Of a stretch of DNA of 42,640 nt, positions 1 to 7,029 are shown piece after piece. Origin of the DNA: a virus. The stretch is from the IMG/VR virus record IMGVR_UViG_3300023297_000022, positions 1 through 42,640 of that record, one strand, 5' to 3'. The translations under genes were made by a program, and so were the position numbers. The stretch's first letter is position 1. Each line of letters starts with the position of its first letter. The notes beneath the pieces are model-generated. The model was not told where the DNA came from. It was given only the letters and a program-made list of their open reading frames with translations, and searched no databases.

Positions 1-314
1 AGACAGTTCAGAGACTCCTTATAAAGTGGGGTCTTGTCTCTTGGGAGCAAAATATTAGACATGAGGTAATGGATCCCTATTCTTTATCTGAAACACACAC
101 CAACATACAAGCAAGGCTTTTTATCATAACCCTTAACAAGGATTGGATTGTCCCGATAAACGAGAAAGCATTAAAAGAAATTGCGCTCCATGAGGTTCTT
201 GAGGTTTTATTGTCAAGACTTGAAAACATGGTAAGACCAGACATGGCAGAAGAGGCTAGAGAAGAGGTGCATGCAATTATACAAACAATAATCAATGTAA
301 TGGGGGACGTATGA
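1..314 (+). CDS. C-terminal part of a phage HEVLE-motif protein (split by window edge)
   Basis: The reading frame is open from base 3, upstream of the first ATG (69), and the extra residues (TVQRLLIKWGL...) look coding, so this is the 3' part of a longer gene. The protein contains 'LNKDW' and 'LHEVLEVLLSRL', resembling a widespread phage protein family of unknown function with a conserved HEVxE stretch (a possible metal site; inference). The family N-terminus, 'MKTTSDHFKLF', lies at the other end of the window (42608-42640), so both pieces probably form one gene in a circular genome. Joining the ends directly is out of frame by one base, so at least one base (1+3n) is missing at the cut. The stop overlaps the next start (ATGA). 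Confidence 0.7.
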   Translation, partial: TVQRLLIKWGLVSWEQNIRHEVMDPYSLSETHTNIQARLFIITLNKDWIVPINEKALKEIALHEVLEVLLSRLENMVRPDMAEEAREEVHAIIQTIINVMGDV

Positions 315-1231
315 CAACTACAAGCACAGACAGAAGACAGGAAATAATCAGATATTGTGCAGTGCATGGCGTACCAAAAACCATTAAAAAATTTCCGGTG
401 AATGAAGAAACTATCAGAAGATACAAAAGAGCAGAATTAATACTTGGCAACATAGATGCACCAGTTAAGAAAATACTCATATTTGATATCGAAACCGCAC
501 CAATGAAGGGTTATTTTTGGGGAACAAAAAAACAATATATTAACCCTCCACAGATATTAGAGGATTGGAGCATTTTATGTTGGGCTGCGAAATGGCTTGA
601 CGGGGATGAAATATTCACCGATGCAACCTGGTTGACTGGTAAAAAAGTAAGAGATGATAAAAAAATAAGTAAATCCCTTGCAAACATGCTTAGTGCTGCA
701 GATATTGTTGTAGCTCATTATGGTGATGGTTTTGATATTAAGAGACTAAACACAAGGCTTTTGTTTCACAACCTAGCACAACCAACACCATATAAGTCTA
801 TAGATACCTGTAAGATCTCAAAAAGCATGTTTAGCGTAACATCAAATAGCCTTGATTTTTTAGGTGATTATTTAAAGGTTGGTTGTAAAGTTAAACATCA
901 GGGATTCCAGATGTGGATTGATGTGTTGAACGGCTGTAAAAAAGCACAGCAGAAAATGTTGGAATATAATGTCGGTGATATTACATTATTAGAAGATGTA
1001 TATTTAAAATTAAGACATTGGGACAAGAGACACCCAAACGTAAATGTACAGTTTGACAAAATACGATGTCCTGTATGTGGGTCGAGAAACTTAAGAGACA
1101 TAGACGATGTATATACTCCCGTTGCTAAGTATTCAGCCAAGGTATGTAAAGATTGTGGAAAATACAGCCGTACAGCACAGCATAAAAAAACTAAAGAAGA
1201 AATGGGAAGAACACAAAGAAATGTAGTTTAA
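311..1231 (+). CDS. DEDDy-type 3'-5' exonuclease with C-terminal zinc ribbon
   Basis: 306 aa. An N-terminal HTH-like stretch (about residues 1-45) is followed by an RNase H-fold/DnaQ-like exonuclease: motif I 'DIET' (D59, E61), motif II 'AHYGDGFD' (D142) and motif III Y219-x3-D223, the DEDDy signature. C253, C256, C279 and C282 form a CxxC...CxxC zinc ribbon. The expected role is 3'-5' degradation of DNA or RNA during phage replication or host takeover. The start overlaps the previous stop (ATGA), so it is translationally coupled. It resembles YprB-like stand-alone exonucleases; substrate unknown. Confidence 0.8.
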   Translation: MTTTSTDRRQEIIRYCAVHGVPKTIKKFPVNEETIRRYKRAELILGNIDAPVKKILIFDIETAPMKGYFWGTKKQYINPPQILEDWSILCWAAKWLDGDEIFTDATWLTGKKVRDDKKISKSLANMLSAADIVVAHYGDGFDIKRLNTRLLFHNLAQPTPYKSIDTCKISKSMFSVTSNSLDFLGDYLKVGCKVKHQGFQMWIDVLNGCKKAQQKMLEYNVGDITLLEDVYLKLRHWDKRHPNVNVQFDKIRCPVCGSRNLRDIDDVYTPVAKYSAKVCKDCGKYSRTAQHKKTKEEMGRTQRNVV

Positions 1232-1241
1232 GGAGGTTAAT

Positions 1242-1643
1242 ATGTATAAGGTTGGAGATTATGAGTGGAGACAAGTATCAATGTGGGATTTTACGCCCAG
1301 CAACTGTATTGAATCTTATGTGAGGATGGGTAAACATGTTTTTCATCATTATTTAATTATTGTTACTCATATAGTTTCTGATAAGCACAGAAAAACTGCA
1401 ACCGTTTTAGATATTGAAAACATACCAAACAATATTTTTAAAGGTGATGTTTTTATTAAAAGAAACGACAAAAGAACTAGATATTTTTATAAACAAAAAG
1501 AAGTAGAAAACTCAACAATAGAACAAATAGACAAAGTAATTGACTTATTCTTCACAGAATATGAAAAAGGTAATGTAAACAAATGCCTTTATGATTTAGC
1601 GGTTAAATTAATGGAAGAACTAAAAATAGAAAGAGGTGAGTGA
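1242..1643 (+). CDS. Hypothetical protein, 133 aa
   Basis: Preceded by a strong AAGGAGG site. The protein is rich in Lys, Ile and aromatic residues and has no signal peptide or membrane segment. The C-terminal 40 residues look helical. I recognise no domain. Its stop overlaps the next start (TGATG), placing it in the early rightward operon after the exonuclease. Confidence 0.6.
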   Translation: MYKVGDYEWRQVSMWDFTPSNCIESYVRMGKHVFHHYLIIVTHIVSDKHRKTATVLDIENIPNNIFKGDVFIKRNDKRTRYFYKQKEVENSTIEQIDKVIDLFFTEYEKGNVNKCLYDLAVKLMEELKIERGE

Positions 1644-1828
1644 TGGCTATAATTAAAGTAGAATTTGAAACAAAGATACCGGACTTTAACGCTTCAGACC
1701 AAGAAATAATTGATTGGGTTAGACTTGAATTACACGCCAATGGTCAACTTTCAATGGACAACCCGTTTTCTGATATTGATTTAGAGGCTAATTTCTCATC
1801 TGTAAAAATAAAAAGAGGTGAACAATGA
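1643..1828 (+). CDS. Hypothetical protein, 61 aa
   Basis: Small acidic protein (MAIIKVEFETKIPDF...), possibly a ferredoxin-like alpha/beta fold by its strand-helix-strand pattern (inference). ATG at 1643 is preferred over the in-frame GTG at 1640 because it overlaps the upstream stop as TGATG and sits behind an AGAGGTGAG site. No family recognised. The same type of AGAGGTGA ribosome site precedes the next gene. Confidence 0.5.
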   Translation: MAIIKVEFETKIPDFNASDQEIIDWVRLELHANGQLSMDNPFSDIDLEANFSSVKIKRGEQ

Positions 1829-2196
1829 AACATTGTAACGCAAAAAATGGATGTATACACGAAAATGACGAAAACACAACATATTGTGAAGGTATCAATT
1901 GTACTGCACTAATCCTTGGACATGAGTTTAGTGAATTAAAAACCGCACCCAGCAAGAACCCCGCAAGAACACCGCAAGACATACAGCCAAATGATGGTGG
2001 ATCAACACCGTCACAGTATGGCATACCAGAAGATGCTAAAGACCTACAAGACTTAATAGAAGTCCGAAATATGAATTTTGCTATAGGTAATATTTTTAAA
2101 GCATGTTATCGGCTTGGTTTAAAGAATGCAAAAATATATGATCTTAATAAAATCAAGTGGTTTATTGACAGAGAAATAGAAAGGACAACAAAATGA
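1825..2196 (+). CDS. DUF3310 family protein with Cys-rich N-terminus
   Basis: 123 aa. The C-terminal half (about residues 63-120) matches the DUF3310 pattern of phage proteins: 'DLIEVRNMNFAIGNIFKA' followed by a 'DLNKIKWFIDRE' helix. The N-terminus carries Cys4, Cys10, Cys21 and Cys26, a possible metal site not usual in the minimal family. DUF3310 proteins are common in phage early regions, often near nucleotide metabolism genes, with no firmly established function. Start overlaps the upstream stop (ATGA) and the end overlaps the next gene. Confidence 0.7.
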   Translation: MKHCNAKNGCIHENDENTTYCEGINCTALILGHEFSELKTAPSKNPARTPQDIQPNDGGSTPSQYGIPEDAKDLQDLIEVRNMNFAIGNIFKACYRLGLKNAKIYDLNKIKWFIDREIERTTK

Positions 2197-2546
2197 AAAG
2201 AGTTTATGTGGCCGGCCCTTATAGCGCGGATAATGTTTTAGAAGTTTTACAGAATATTGGAAGGGGAGAGGCTGTGGCTTTAGAAGTTTTTAAAGCTGGT
2301 TTTGCTCCTTTTACACCTTGGCATGATAAGACTTTTTGCATAAGTGCTTATGATGTAGATTTTAGTGTAGAGCAATTTTACAACTATTCTATAGCTTGGT
2401 TAGAAGTTTCTGACGCTGTTTTATTAGTAGAGGGTTGGGAAACTTCAAAGGGTACACTTGCAGAGATAGAAATAGCTAAAAATAATGATATCCCCGTGTT
2501 TTTTAATCTTAATGATCTTGTTAGCTTTTTTAAACAAAGTGCTTGA
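2193..2546 (+). CDS. DUF4406 / nucleoside 2-deoxyribosyltransferase-like protein
   Basis: 117 aa. Begins 'MKRVYVAGPYSADN', the glycine-rich first strand-loop of the DUF4406/nucleoside deoxyribosyltransferase fold, and later has 'SDAVLLVEGWETSKGTLAEIEIA', the second signature including the Glu used by the family. These proteins are thought to act on nucleosides or nucleotide sugars; the phage role is probably nucleotide salvage or modification (inference). ATGA-coupled to the DUF3310 gene. Confidence 0.75.
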   Translation: MKRVYVAGPYSADNVLEVLQNIGRGEAVALEVFKAGFAPFTPWHDKTFCISAYDVDFSVEQFYNYSIAWLEVSDAVLLVEGWETSKGTLAEIEIAKNNDIPVFFNLNDLVSFFKQSA

Positions 2547-2561
2547 CATTGAAGGATAGGT

Positions 2562-2615
2562 ATGAAAATTTTGTATATAAAGTTAATTCCGTTAGGGGGA
2601 ATGTCAAATGAATAA
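2562..2615 (+). CDS. Possible 17-aa leader peptide
   Basis: A very short frame (MKILYIKLIPLGG...) with a GGATAGG-type ribosome site directly in front. It overlaps the start of the 31-aa frame at 2608 and spans the 5' arm of the predicted pseudoknot. It could be a leader peptide that controls folding of the RNA downstream; it could also be noise. Confidence 0.25.
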   Translation: MKILYIKLIPLGGMSNE

Positions 2616-2677
2616 TCAAATAGGCAGGTTTTGTAAGAGCTTTTTATCGTACCCTAACGACGATTTAAGGCTCTTAC
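2590..2677 (+). promoter_or_regulatory. Candidate RNA pseudoknot upstream of the replication gene
   Basis: A hairpin pairs 2633-2643 with 2667-2677 (11 bp, one G-U) and 2646-2650 with 2660-2664 (5 bp), separated by a UU/UU internal loop. Its 9-nt apical loop (2651-2659) contains CCCTAACG (2652-2659), exactly complementary to CGTTAGGG at 2590-2597. That upstream arm is part of the purine-rich ribosome-binding stretch of the 31-aa frame at 2608. Loop-to-upstream pairing would make a pseudoknot that hides this ribosome site. Nothing of this kind is required by the coding sequence. Confidence 0.5.
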
Positions 2678-2703
2678 TTTATCTGTCTTTTTACGTTTAT
2701 TGA
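2608..2703 (+). CDS. Small protein, 31 aa, in structured leader
   Basis: MNNQIGRFCKSF... with a hydrophobic C-terminus (LRLLLYLSFYVY). A GGGGG purine run lies at the right distance upstream. The frame runs through the hairpin at 2633-2677, so its translation would unfold it; it ends 9 bases before the next gene. It may act as a cis-acting leader ORF rather than as a functional protein. Confidence 0.4.
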   Translation: MNNQIGRFCKSFLSYPNDDLRLLLYLSFYVY

Positions 2704-2712
2704 GGTTAAGTA

Positions 2713-3483
2713 ATGGCAACAAAGAGGATGGTTTCAAGTTCATTACCAAACAGTAAAAAAATGAGAAAATTAAAAGACGATACCACGAGACTTCTTTTTT
2801 ATGTTTTGTGTGTAAGGTGTGATGATGACGGTAAAATGGATGCTGACCCAGAAGATTTAAGGGCTGATTATTTTGGTGGTAGAGATAAAATTAAGATACA
2901 AAATGTTGACTATATGTTAACAGACCTAGCCATGAATGACTTGATTGTTTACTATGAAGATAAAAACACAAGTGTTAAAATGTTGTCAATTCCTAAGTGG
3001 AAAAAGTACAACAAAATATCAAAAGATAGATATCAACCGTCTGAAATACCTTGTTATTCTAAAGATAACCACAACTTGTTGCCAGAATGTTTACAAAATG
3101 TTAACAAAATGTCGCATAGTATAGAAGAGAATAGAGTAGTTAAGAGTAGTATAGAAGAGAAGAGTAAACCTTCTTTGTCTCAAACAAGTTTGACACTTAG
3201 TAAGAAATTTCTTAACTGTATTTTAGAAGAAAATGAAAAATCTAAATTTAGTCATATGGATTGTTTAAGCCTTGATAAGCAAGAACTAAAGTGGGCTGAA
3301 GATATAGACAAAATGATTCGTATTGATAAACGTACTGAAAACGACATAGAAAAGGTTATTGTTTTTGCAACGTCTGATTCATTCTGGAAAGGTAATATCT
3401 TGTCGGCAAGTAAGTTAAGAAAGCAATTTGATCAGTTATATGTAAAGATGCAAACACCAAAAAAAGAAAGTGAGTATGTATGA
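2713..3483 (+). CDS. DnaD-like phage replication protein (replisome organiser candidate)
   Basis: 256 aa. The N-terminal domain (about residues 10-105; 'LLFYVLCVRCDDDGKMDAD', 'YMLTDLAMNDLIVYYED', 'IPKWKKYNKISKDRYQPS') has the winged-helix pattern of phage DnaD-like/O-like replication initiators that bind the origin and recruit helicase. The middle is polar and probably disordered (Ser/Lys/Glu-rich), as is usual in this family, and often holds the origin repeats. The next gene looks like a helicase loader, supporting the call. Start chosen by GAGG at 2702-2705. Assignment by pattern only. Confidence 0.55.
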   Translation: MATKRMVSSSLPNSKKMRKLKDDTTRLLFYVLCVRCDDDGKMDADPEDLRADYFGGRDKIKIQNVDYMLTDLAMNDLIVYYEDKNTSVKMLSIPKWKKYNKISKDRYQPSEIPCYSKDNHNLLPECLQNVNKMSHSIEENRVVKSSIEEKSKPSLSQTSLTLSKKFLNCILEENEKSKFSHMDCLSLDKQELKWAEDIDKMIRIDKRTENDIEKVIVFATSDSFWKGNILSASKLRKQFDQLYVKMQTPKKESEYV

Positions 3484-3944
3484 TATCACAACAAAAATTT
3501 GAAGATGAATTCAGCAAAATGATTAATCTTTGTGGCTTGATAGTAAAAAGAGAAGCTATAAGCATGTATTACGACAAATTAAAATATGACAATGAACTTG
3601 CCGTATTTAAGGGAATGGAACATGTCATAGAAGATCCGCCAAATAAACTTACCTTGTCAGCGTTAAAATCTCATATAAGCCAAACTAAGATAGGAGAGAC
3701 CACTAAAAAGTGGAATGGTAAGCTATGTGATGCTGAAGGATGTGAAATGGGCTGTGTATCTGTTGTACGCAACGGCATGAGTTTTGTGTTTAGATGTAAT
3801 AAATGCAGATCTTATAATGTTAAATCTTATCCATATAACACACCGGAAAACATCTTTGCACTTGAAAACAGGTTAAAAGAGATTAAAAAAGGTGTTGATG
3901 GTGGAAATTCAATATTTGTTAATAGAGAGAGCAGAATAAACTAA
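3480..3944 (+). CDS. Possible helicase-loader (G39P-like) with zinc finger
   Basis: 154 aa. The N-terminal 60 residues ('MYYDKLKYDNELAVFKGME' then 'VIEDPPNKLTLSALKSHI') resemble the helical region of G39P-like replicative helicase loaders/inhibitors. A C-terminal zinc-finger-like segment has Cys pairs in 'CDAEGCEMGC' and 'CNKC'. It overlaps the DnaD-like gene (ATGA), the usual position of a loader. The function is inference; the Cys-containing region is seen directly. Confidence 0.45.
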   Translation: MISQQKFEDEFSKMINLCGLIVKREAISMYYDKLKYDNELAVFKGMEHVIEDPPNKLTLSALKSHISQTKIGETTKKWNGKLCDAEGCEMGCVSVVRNGMSFVFRCNKCRSYNVKSYPYNTPENIFALENRLKEIKKGVDGGNSIFVNRESRIN

Positions 3945-4135
3945 TGATTTATGCCGGTAAAAAATACAAGGTTTCAAGAAAAGATAAAGGTGAATTTATC
4001 GGAAGAATTGTATACGTTGGAATTAAGGTTATTTTTGTTGAGGTTGTGGGTGGCTTTCTTAGTGGAAAAATGTTGGTGGGGGATCATGTAAGAATAACGT
4101 TAATGGCTACAAAATTCAAACTAATTGAGGACTAA
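3944..4135 (+). CDS. Hypothetical 63-aa beta-rich protein
   Basis: Strand-rich sequence (YKVSRKDKGEFIGRIVYVG...VEVVGG...LVGDHVRITL) suggesting a small SH3-like barrel. No family recognised. TAATG-coupled to the upstream gene. It ends 'LIED', after which a junction sequence follows that is repeated at the next gene boundary. Confidence 0.5.
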   Translation: MIYAGKKYKVSRKDKGEFIGRIVYVGIKVIFVEVVGGFLSGKMLVGDHVRITLMATKFKLIED

Positions 4136-4143
4136 ACTAATGA
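4124..4143 (+). repeat. 20-bp gene-junction repeat, copy 1
   Basis: Identical to 4305-4324. Contains the last codons and stop of one gene, the GAGG ribosome site and the ATG of the next. Confidence 0.85.
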
Positions 4144-4316
4144 CAATACCATTAAAAAAAGAACCAAACTGGATGGCTAAAGAATTTGGTGTGGTTGAAA
4201 GATGTGTGTTTTGTGGAAATCATACAAAAATGTGGCATATAAAAACAAGTAACCCCGTGTGTAAAATTTGTGCAAAAAAACATAAAGTTTGTGAATTGAT
4301 AGATATTGAGGACTAA
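4140..4316 (+). CDS. Small zinc-ribbon protein, 58 aa
   Basis: Starts MTIPLKKEPN at the ATG at 4140 behind a GAGG site, in preference to a TTG at 4125. Contains CVFCG and CKIC, a CxxC...CxxC zinc knuckle with a short spacer. Function unknown; such proteins are common in early phage operons and may bind nucleic acid or host polymerase. Confidence 0.55.
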   Translation: MTIPLKKEPNWMAKEFGVVERCVFCGNHTKMWHIKTSNPVCKICAKKHKVCELIDIED

Positions 4317-4324
4317 ACTAATGA
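4305..4324 (+). repeat. 20-bp gene-junction repeat, copy 2
   Basis: Identical to 4124-4143 and in the same functional position (stop, ribosome site, start). Confidence 0.85.
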
Positions 4325-4650
4325 AAAACAAATTCAACGCTATAAAGACAACAGTTGACGGCATAACATTTCATAGTGGTAAAGAAGCTAAAAGATATGT
4401 TATTCTTAAACAGACAGAGAAAAATGGTGTGATATCTAAACTAGAATTGCAGCCAAAGTTTATACTTCAGGATAAATTCACTAAAAAAGGTAAAAAATAT
4501 CATGCTATAACATACAAGGCAGATTTTAGATATATGTTTGACGGTAGAGAAGTTATTGAGGATGTAAAGGGATTCATGACCGAAACATTTAAGTTAAAAA
4601 GAAAGTTATTTGAATATAAATACCCAGAATTAACATTATTAATAACATAG
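4321..4650 (+). CDS. DUF1064 family nuclease-fold protein
   Basis: 109 aa. Matches the DUF1064 pattern: 'NKFNAIKTTVDGITFHSGKEAKRYVILK' at the N-terminus, 'ISKLELQPKF', then 'YKADFRYMFDGREVIEDVKGF', with the E...D...ExK arrangement of a PD-(D/E)XK-like nuclease core. The family is found in phages near recombination or replication genes and is thought to be an endonuclease, perhaps a junction resolvase. Start at ATG 4321 behind the repeated GAGG junction. Confidence 0.75.
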   Translation: MKNKFNAIKTTVDGITFHSGKEAKRYVILKQTEKNGVISKLELQPKFILQDKFTKKGKKYHAITYKADFRYMFDGREVIEDVKGFMTETFKLKRKLFEYKYPELTLLIT

Positions 4651-4661
4651 GAGGGAGAGAA

Positions 4662-5024
4662 ATGAAACATTCAGATTTTAAAGATGGTACAGCCCATGAG
4701 CTTATACCTATTGATGTTCCTGCTGGGTATTCTTTTGCAGGAGAAACTACTAATGGCAACGGTAAAGTAGGCGCATTATTTTTAAAAGATGGTATAGCCT
4801 GGCATATATGGTGTAAATACACCAAATGTAAAGAATATACTTTTACTTGCTCTGAGTGTGGGGGTAGTGGTGAAATAAAACATCCACACCAATTTTTAAT
4901 GTGTAGTAAAAAACAGCAATTTATAAAATGCCCTTCCTGCAAAGGTAAACCCACAATCAAAGCAGAACAAGAGACAAAAGTTGTTAATAATAACTTCTCA
5001 GTAACATGGAAAGAGGTGATGTAA
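4662..5024 (+). CDS. Cys-rich protein with DnaJ-like zinc motif, 120 aa
   Basis: Two CxxC knuckles, 'CSECGGSGE' and 'CPSCKGKP', resemble the CxxCxGxG zinc modules of DnaJ central domains. The N-terminal 60 residues form a separate beta-rich part. Strong GGAGGG ribosome site. Could be a small zinc-binding host-interaction protein; no specific function recognised. Confidence 0.55.
   Translation: MKHSDFKDGTAHELIPIDVPAGYSFAGETTNGNGKVGALFLKDGIAWHIWCKYTKCKEYTFTCSECGGSGEIKHPHQFLMCSKKQQFIKCPSCKGKPTIKAEQETKVVNNNFSVTWKEVM
5002..5018 (+). repeat. 17-bp ribosome-site repeat, copy 1
   Basis: Identical to 5181-5197; contains the AGAGGTG ribosome site of the following gene. Confidence 0.8.
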
Positions 5025-5183
5025 GTGGTATTTAAAATACATTGGACGTTGAACAAAGTTGACGATTATGCGGTAGTTGAGGGTGACAGCATTAAAGAGA
5101 TCCAAGAAAAAGCTAAGGTGATTGAAACTAGGAGAGGGTTAAATCCAATTGATAATAATATGTGGAGTGAAGAAATTAAATAA
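5025..5183 (+). CDS. Hypothetical 52-aa protein (GTG start)
   Basis: Reads MVFKIHWTLNKVDDYAVVEGDSIKEIQEKA... from GTG at 5025, directly after the previous stop and 6 bases behind AGAGGTG. The 'WTLNKVDDYAVVEGDSI' stretch looks like a real small phage domain (strand-strand-helix). No function assigned. Confidence 0.5.
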   Translation: MVFKIHWTLNKVDDYAVVEGDSIKEIQEKAKVIETRRGLNPIDNNMWSEEIK

Positions 5184-5197
5184 CATGGAAAGAGGTG
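5181..5197 (+). repeat. 17-bp ribosome-site repeat, copy 2
   Basis: Identical to 5002-5018; again supplies the stop/ribosome-site region of a gene junction. Confidence 0.8.
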
Positions 5198-5202
5198 GTG
5201 TG

Positions 5203-5502
5203 ATGAATGAGATACAAGAGATAATATATGATTTGCAAGGAGTTCTATGTAATCCAGATGGAGAACCCTGCATTGGTGGAAGTAACGCAGACAATGAAGT
5301 GATCTGCAATGTATTTAAAAAGTTAGAAGAACTATCAAACAAAGACACTGAGATACTTGATATGATTGATATGTATATCAAAAATTATAAAGGCATGAAT
5401 ATTGGGTTTCATAAAACGTCCAAAGAAATGTTGCTTGATAATGAACAAAGAGCTTACAACATAAGAGATTTAATAACCAAAGCAATAAAGGATGGATCAT
5501 GA
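5203..5502 (+). CDS. Hypothetical 99-aa protein
   Basis: MNEIQEIIYDLQGV... mostly helical and acidic. ATG at 5203 is favoured over upstream in-frame codons because it follows AGAGGTGG. Ends in an ATGA overlap with the next gene. No domain recognised. Confidence 0.55.
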   Translation: MNEIQEIIYDLQGVLCNPDGEPCIGGSNADNEVICNVFKKLEELSNKDTEILDMIDMYIKNYKGMNIGFHKTSKEMLLDNEQRAYNIRDLITKAIKDGS

Positions 5503-5852
5503 GCAAAATAAGACCAGTCGAGGTTAAAATTAATATCAGCCGTGTAAGTGCTAGATCAGGTGGAAGTATTGGTGCAAGTTTTTCAACTCCAATGCTTGAA
5601 AAAGAAGAGCGAAATGCTATGCTTGACCTACATGATGTGGATTGTAAGGCTTTTTTTGTTCCACTTAACTCTGATGAAAACATTGAAATTATAAAGATTG
5701 ACTCTGATTTACATAAGAAAACACAATCTGAAAGAATAAGGGGATGTCTTTATAGATTATGGGAACAAGACAAAAAACCTTGTGAATGGGAAACATATTA
5801 TAAGAATAAAACTGAAATGATAATCGAGTGGATTAAGGGTAAACTTAATTAA
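5499..5852 (+). CDS. Hypothetical 117-aa phage protein
   Basis: N-terminal half beta-rich ('VEVKINISRVSARSGGSIG', 'VDCKAFFVPLNSD'). The C-terminal half ('RIRGCLYRLWEQDKK', 'YYKNKTEMIIEWIKGKL') resembles a helical tail seen in several phage early proteins next to recombination genes. Possibly a DNA-metabolism accessory protein; function not established. Confidence 0.5.
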   Translation: MSKIRPVEVKINISRVSARSGGSIGASFSTPMLEKEERNAMLDLHDVDCKAFFVPLNSDENIEIIKIDSDLHKKTQSERIRGCLYRLWEQDKKPCEWETYYKNKTEMIIEWIKGKLN

Positions 5853-5874
5853 TCCCAGATCCGGAAAGGGTGGA

Positions 5875-6516
5875 ATGATGCAGTTAATTTTAGGTGATTG
5901 TTTAGAAGAAATGCAGAACATACCTGATAAGTCTGTTGATTTAGTATTGACAGATCCCCCTTATGGTATAGATATTGGGAACCAAAGTCAAGGCAAGGGC
6001 GGTGGTGTGGCTAGAAAAATAGATTATGGCGTGAATGATTGGGATAAAGCAACACCCACACAAGAAGTTTTTAATGAAATGTTTAGAATATCAAAGAATC
6101 AAATCATATTTGGTGGCAACTATTTTATTGAGTTTCTGCATAATTCACCTTGTTGGATAGTTTGGAATAAAGACAACGGCGAAAGTGACTTTGCTGATTG
6201 TGAACTTGCTTGGACATCTTTTGAATCTGCTGTTAGAATTGTAAAATATCGGTGGGCTGGTATGCTGCAGCAAGCTGGTGTTAAAAAAGAAAAAAGGGTG
6301 CATCCTACACAAAAACCAGTAGGCGTTATGGAATGGATATTAACAAACTATTCAAAAGAAAATGAAACAATACTTGATTGCTATATGGGGTCTGGGCCTG
6401 TTGGTATAGCCTGCAAGAAACTTAACCGCAATTTTATAGGTATAGATGACAATTTAAAACATTTTAACACGGCACAAGACAGAATTAGCCAACCAGTAGA
6501 AAGACCGTTGTTTTGA
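5875..6516 (+). CDS. DNA adenine/cytosine-N4 methyltransferase (beta class)
   Basis: 213 aa. 'DLVLTDPPYGI' (motif IV DPPY, residues 27-30) comes first, and the AdoMet-binding motif 'ILDCYMGSGPVGIACKKLNRNFIGID' near the C-terminus, so the order is that of beta-class N6-adenine/N4-cytosine methylases. 'HPTQKP' (motif X-like) precedes motif I. It probably protects phage DNA from host restriction or marks it for regulation; no partner restriction enzyme is seen. ATG at 5875 or 5878 both possible after an AAAGGG site. Confidence 0.9.
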   Translation: MMQLILGDCLEEMQNIPDKSVDLVLTDPPYGIDIGNQSQGKGGGVARKIDYGVNDWDKATPTQEVFNEMFRISKNQIIFGGNYFIEFLHNSPCWIVWNKDNGESDFADCELAWTSFESAVRIVKYRWAGMLQQAGVKKEKRVHPTQKPVGVMEWILTNYSKENETILDCYMGSGPVGIACKKLNRNFIGIDDNLKHFNTAQDRISQPVERPLF

Positions 6517-6770
6517 TATATCCAGCACCAAAGACAAAGCCTATCCGCCTAAAAGGTAAGGCATATACTAAATTCCGCAAACTAGTATTTGAACGTGAAG
6601 ACGGTAAATGTCAAGAATGCGGTCAATGGTGGCCCCTGAATGGTTTTAACACGCTAGAACACGGTCACGTAGCACATATAATTAATCATAGTCAGGGAGG
6701 ATCTGACACAATGGATAATGTTAAATGGAAATGTCCTACCTGTCACTTAAAAAAAGAACATGGACAATAA
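6513..6770 (+). CDS. HNH endonuclease-like protein, 85 aa
   Basis: Contains CQECG, 'EHGHVAHIINHSQGGSDTMDN' and 'CPTCH', the Cys-His zinc scaffold and His-Asn layout of small HNH nucleases. No upstream ATG exists; TTG at 6513 overlapping the methylase stop (TTGA) is the only reasonable start. HNH proteins near terminase genes often assist packaging or DNA cleavage, but here it is paired with the methylase, so it could also be a nicking enzyme linked to it (inference). Confidence 0.7.
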   Translation: MIYPAPKTKPIRLKGKAYTKFRKLVFEREDGKCQECGQWWPLNGFNTLEHGHVAHIINHSQGGSDTMDNVKWKCPTCHLKKEHGQ

Positions 6771-6773
6771 AGG

Positions 6774-6802
6774 TTGATTAATCTTGACAAATAAGCTATA
6801 AT
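6774..6802 (+). promoter_or_regulatory. Sigma70-type promoter (TTGATT-17-TATAAT)
   Basis: A -35 TTGATT at 6774-6779 and a perfect -10 TATAAT at 6797-6802 with 17-bp spacing lie just before the gene at 6820. It is the first gap of the rightward operon with a good promoter. Confidence 0.65.
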
Positions 6803-6819
6803 GTATTAAAGGAGAAGAT

Positions 6820-7029
6820 ATGATTGCAATAATTAATGTTGGTGAATTAAAAAGAAAAGATTGTGTGGGTATTTTTGAGTATAATGTACAAATAAATAAT
6901 GAATTAATATGCACATTTACACATAAAAGATCAGACGGTCTCGCTGTTTGTTTAGAAAAAGCAAGTAAAGAGGTAACAAAACAAAAGTTTTTAGATGAAG
7001 CCCTGTTTTTATTAAAGGATAAGATATGA
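6820..7029 (+). CDS. Hypothetical 69-aa protein
   Basis: MIAIINVGELKRKDCVGIFEYNVQINNELICTF...: beta-strands followed by a C-terminal helix. First gene behind the promoter at 6774; strong AAAGGAG site. ATGA-coupled to the YopX gene. Confidence 0.55.
   Translation: MIAIINVGELKRKDCVGIFEYNVQINNELICTFTHKRSDGLAVCLEKASKEVTKQKFLDEALFLLKDKI

Noticed and set aside
2543-2580. Promoter from TTGACA at 2543
   Set aside because: No -10 at 16-18 bp; TATATA lies about 25 bp away. The hexamer overlaps the end of the preceding gene.
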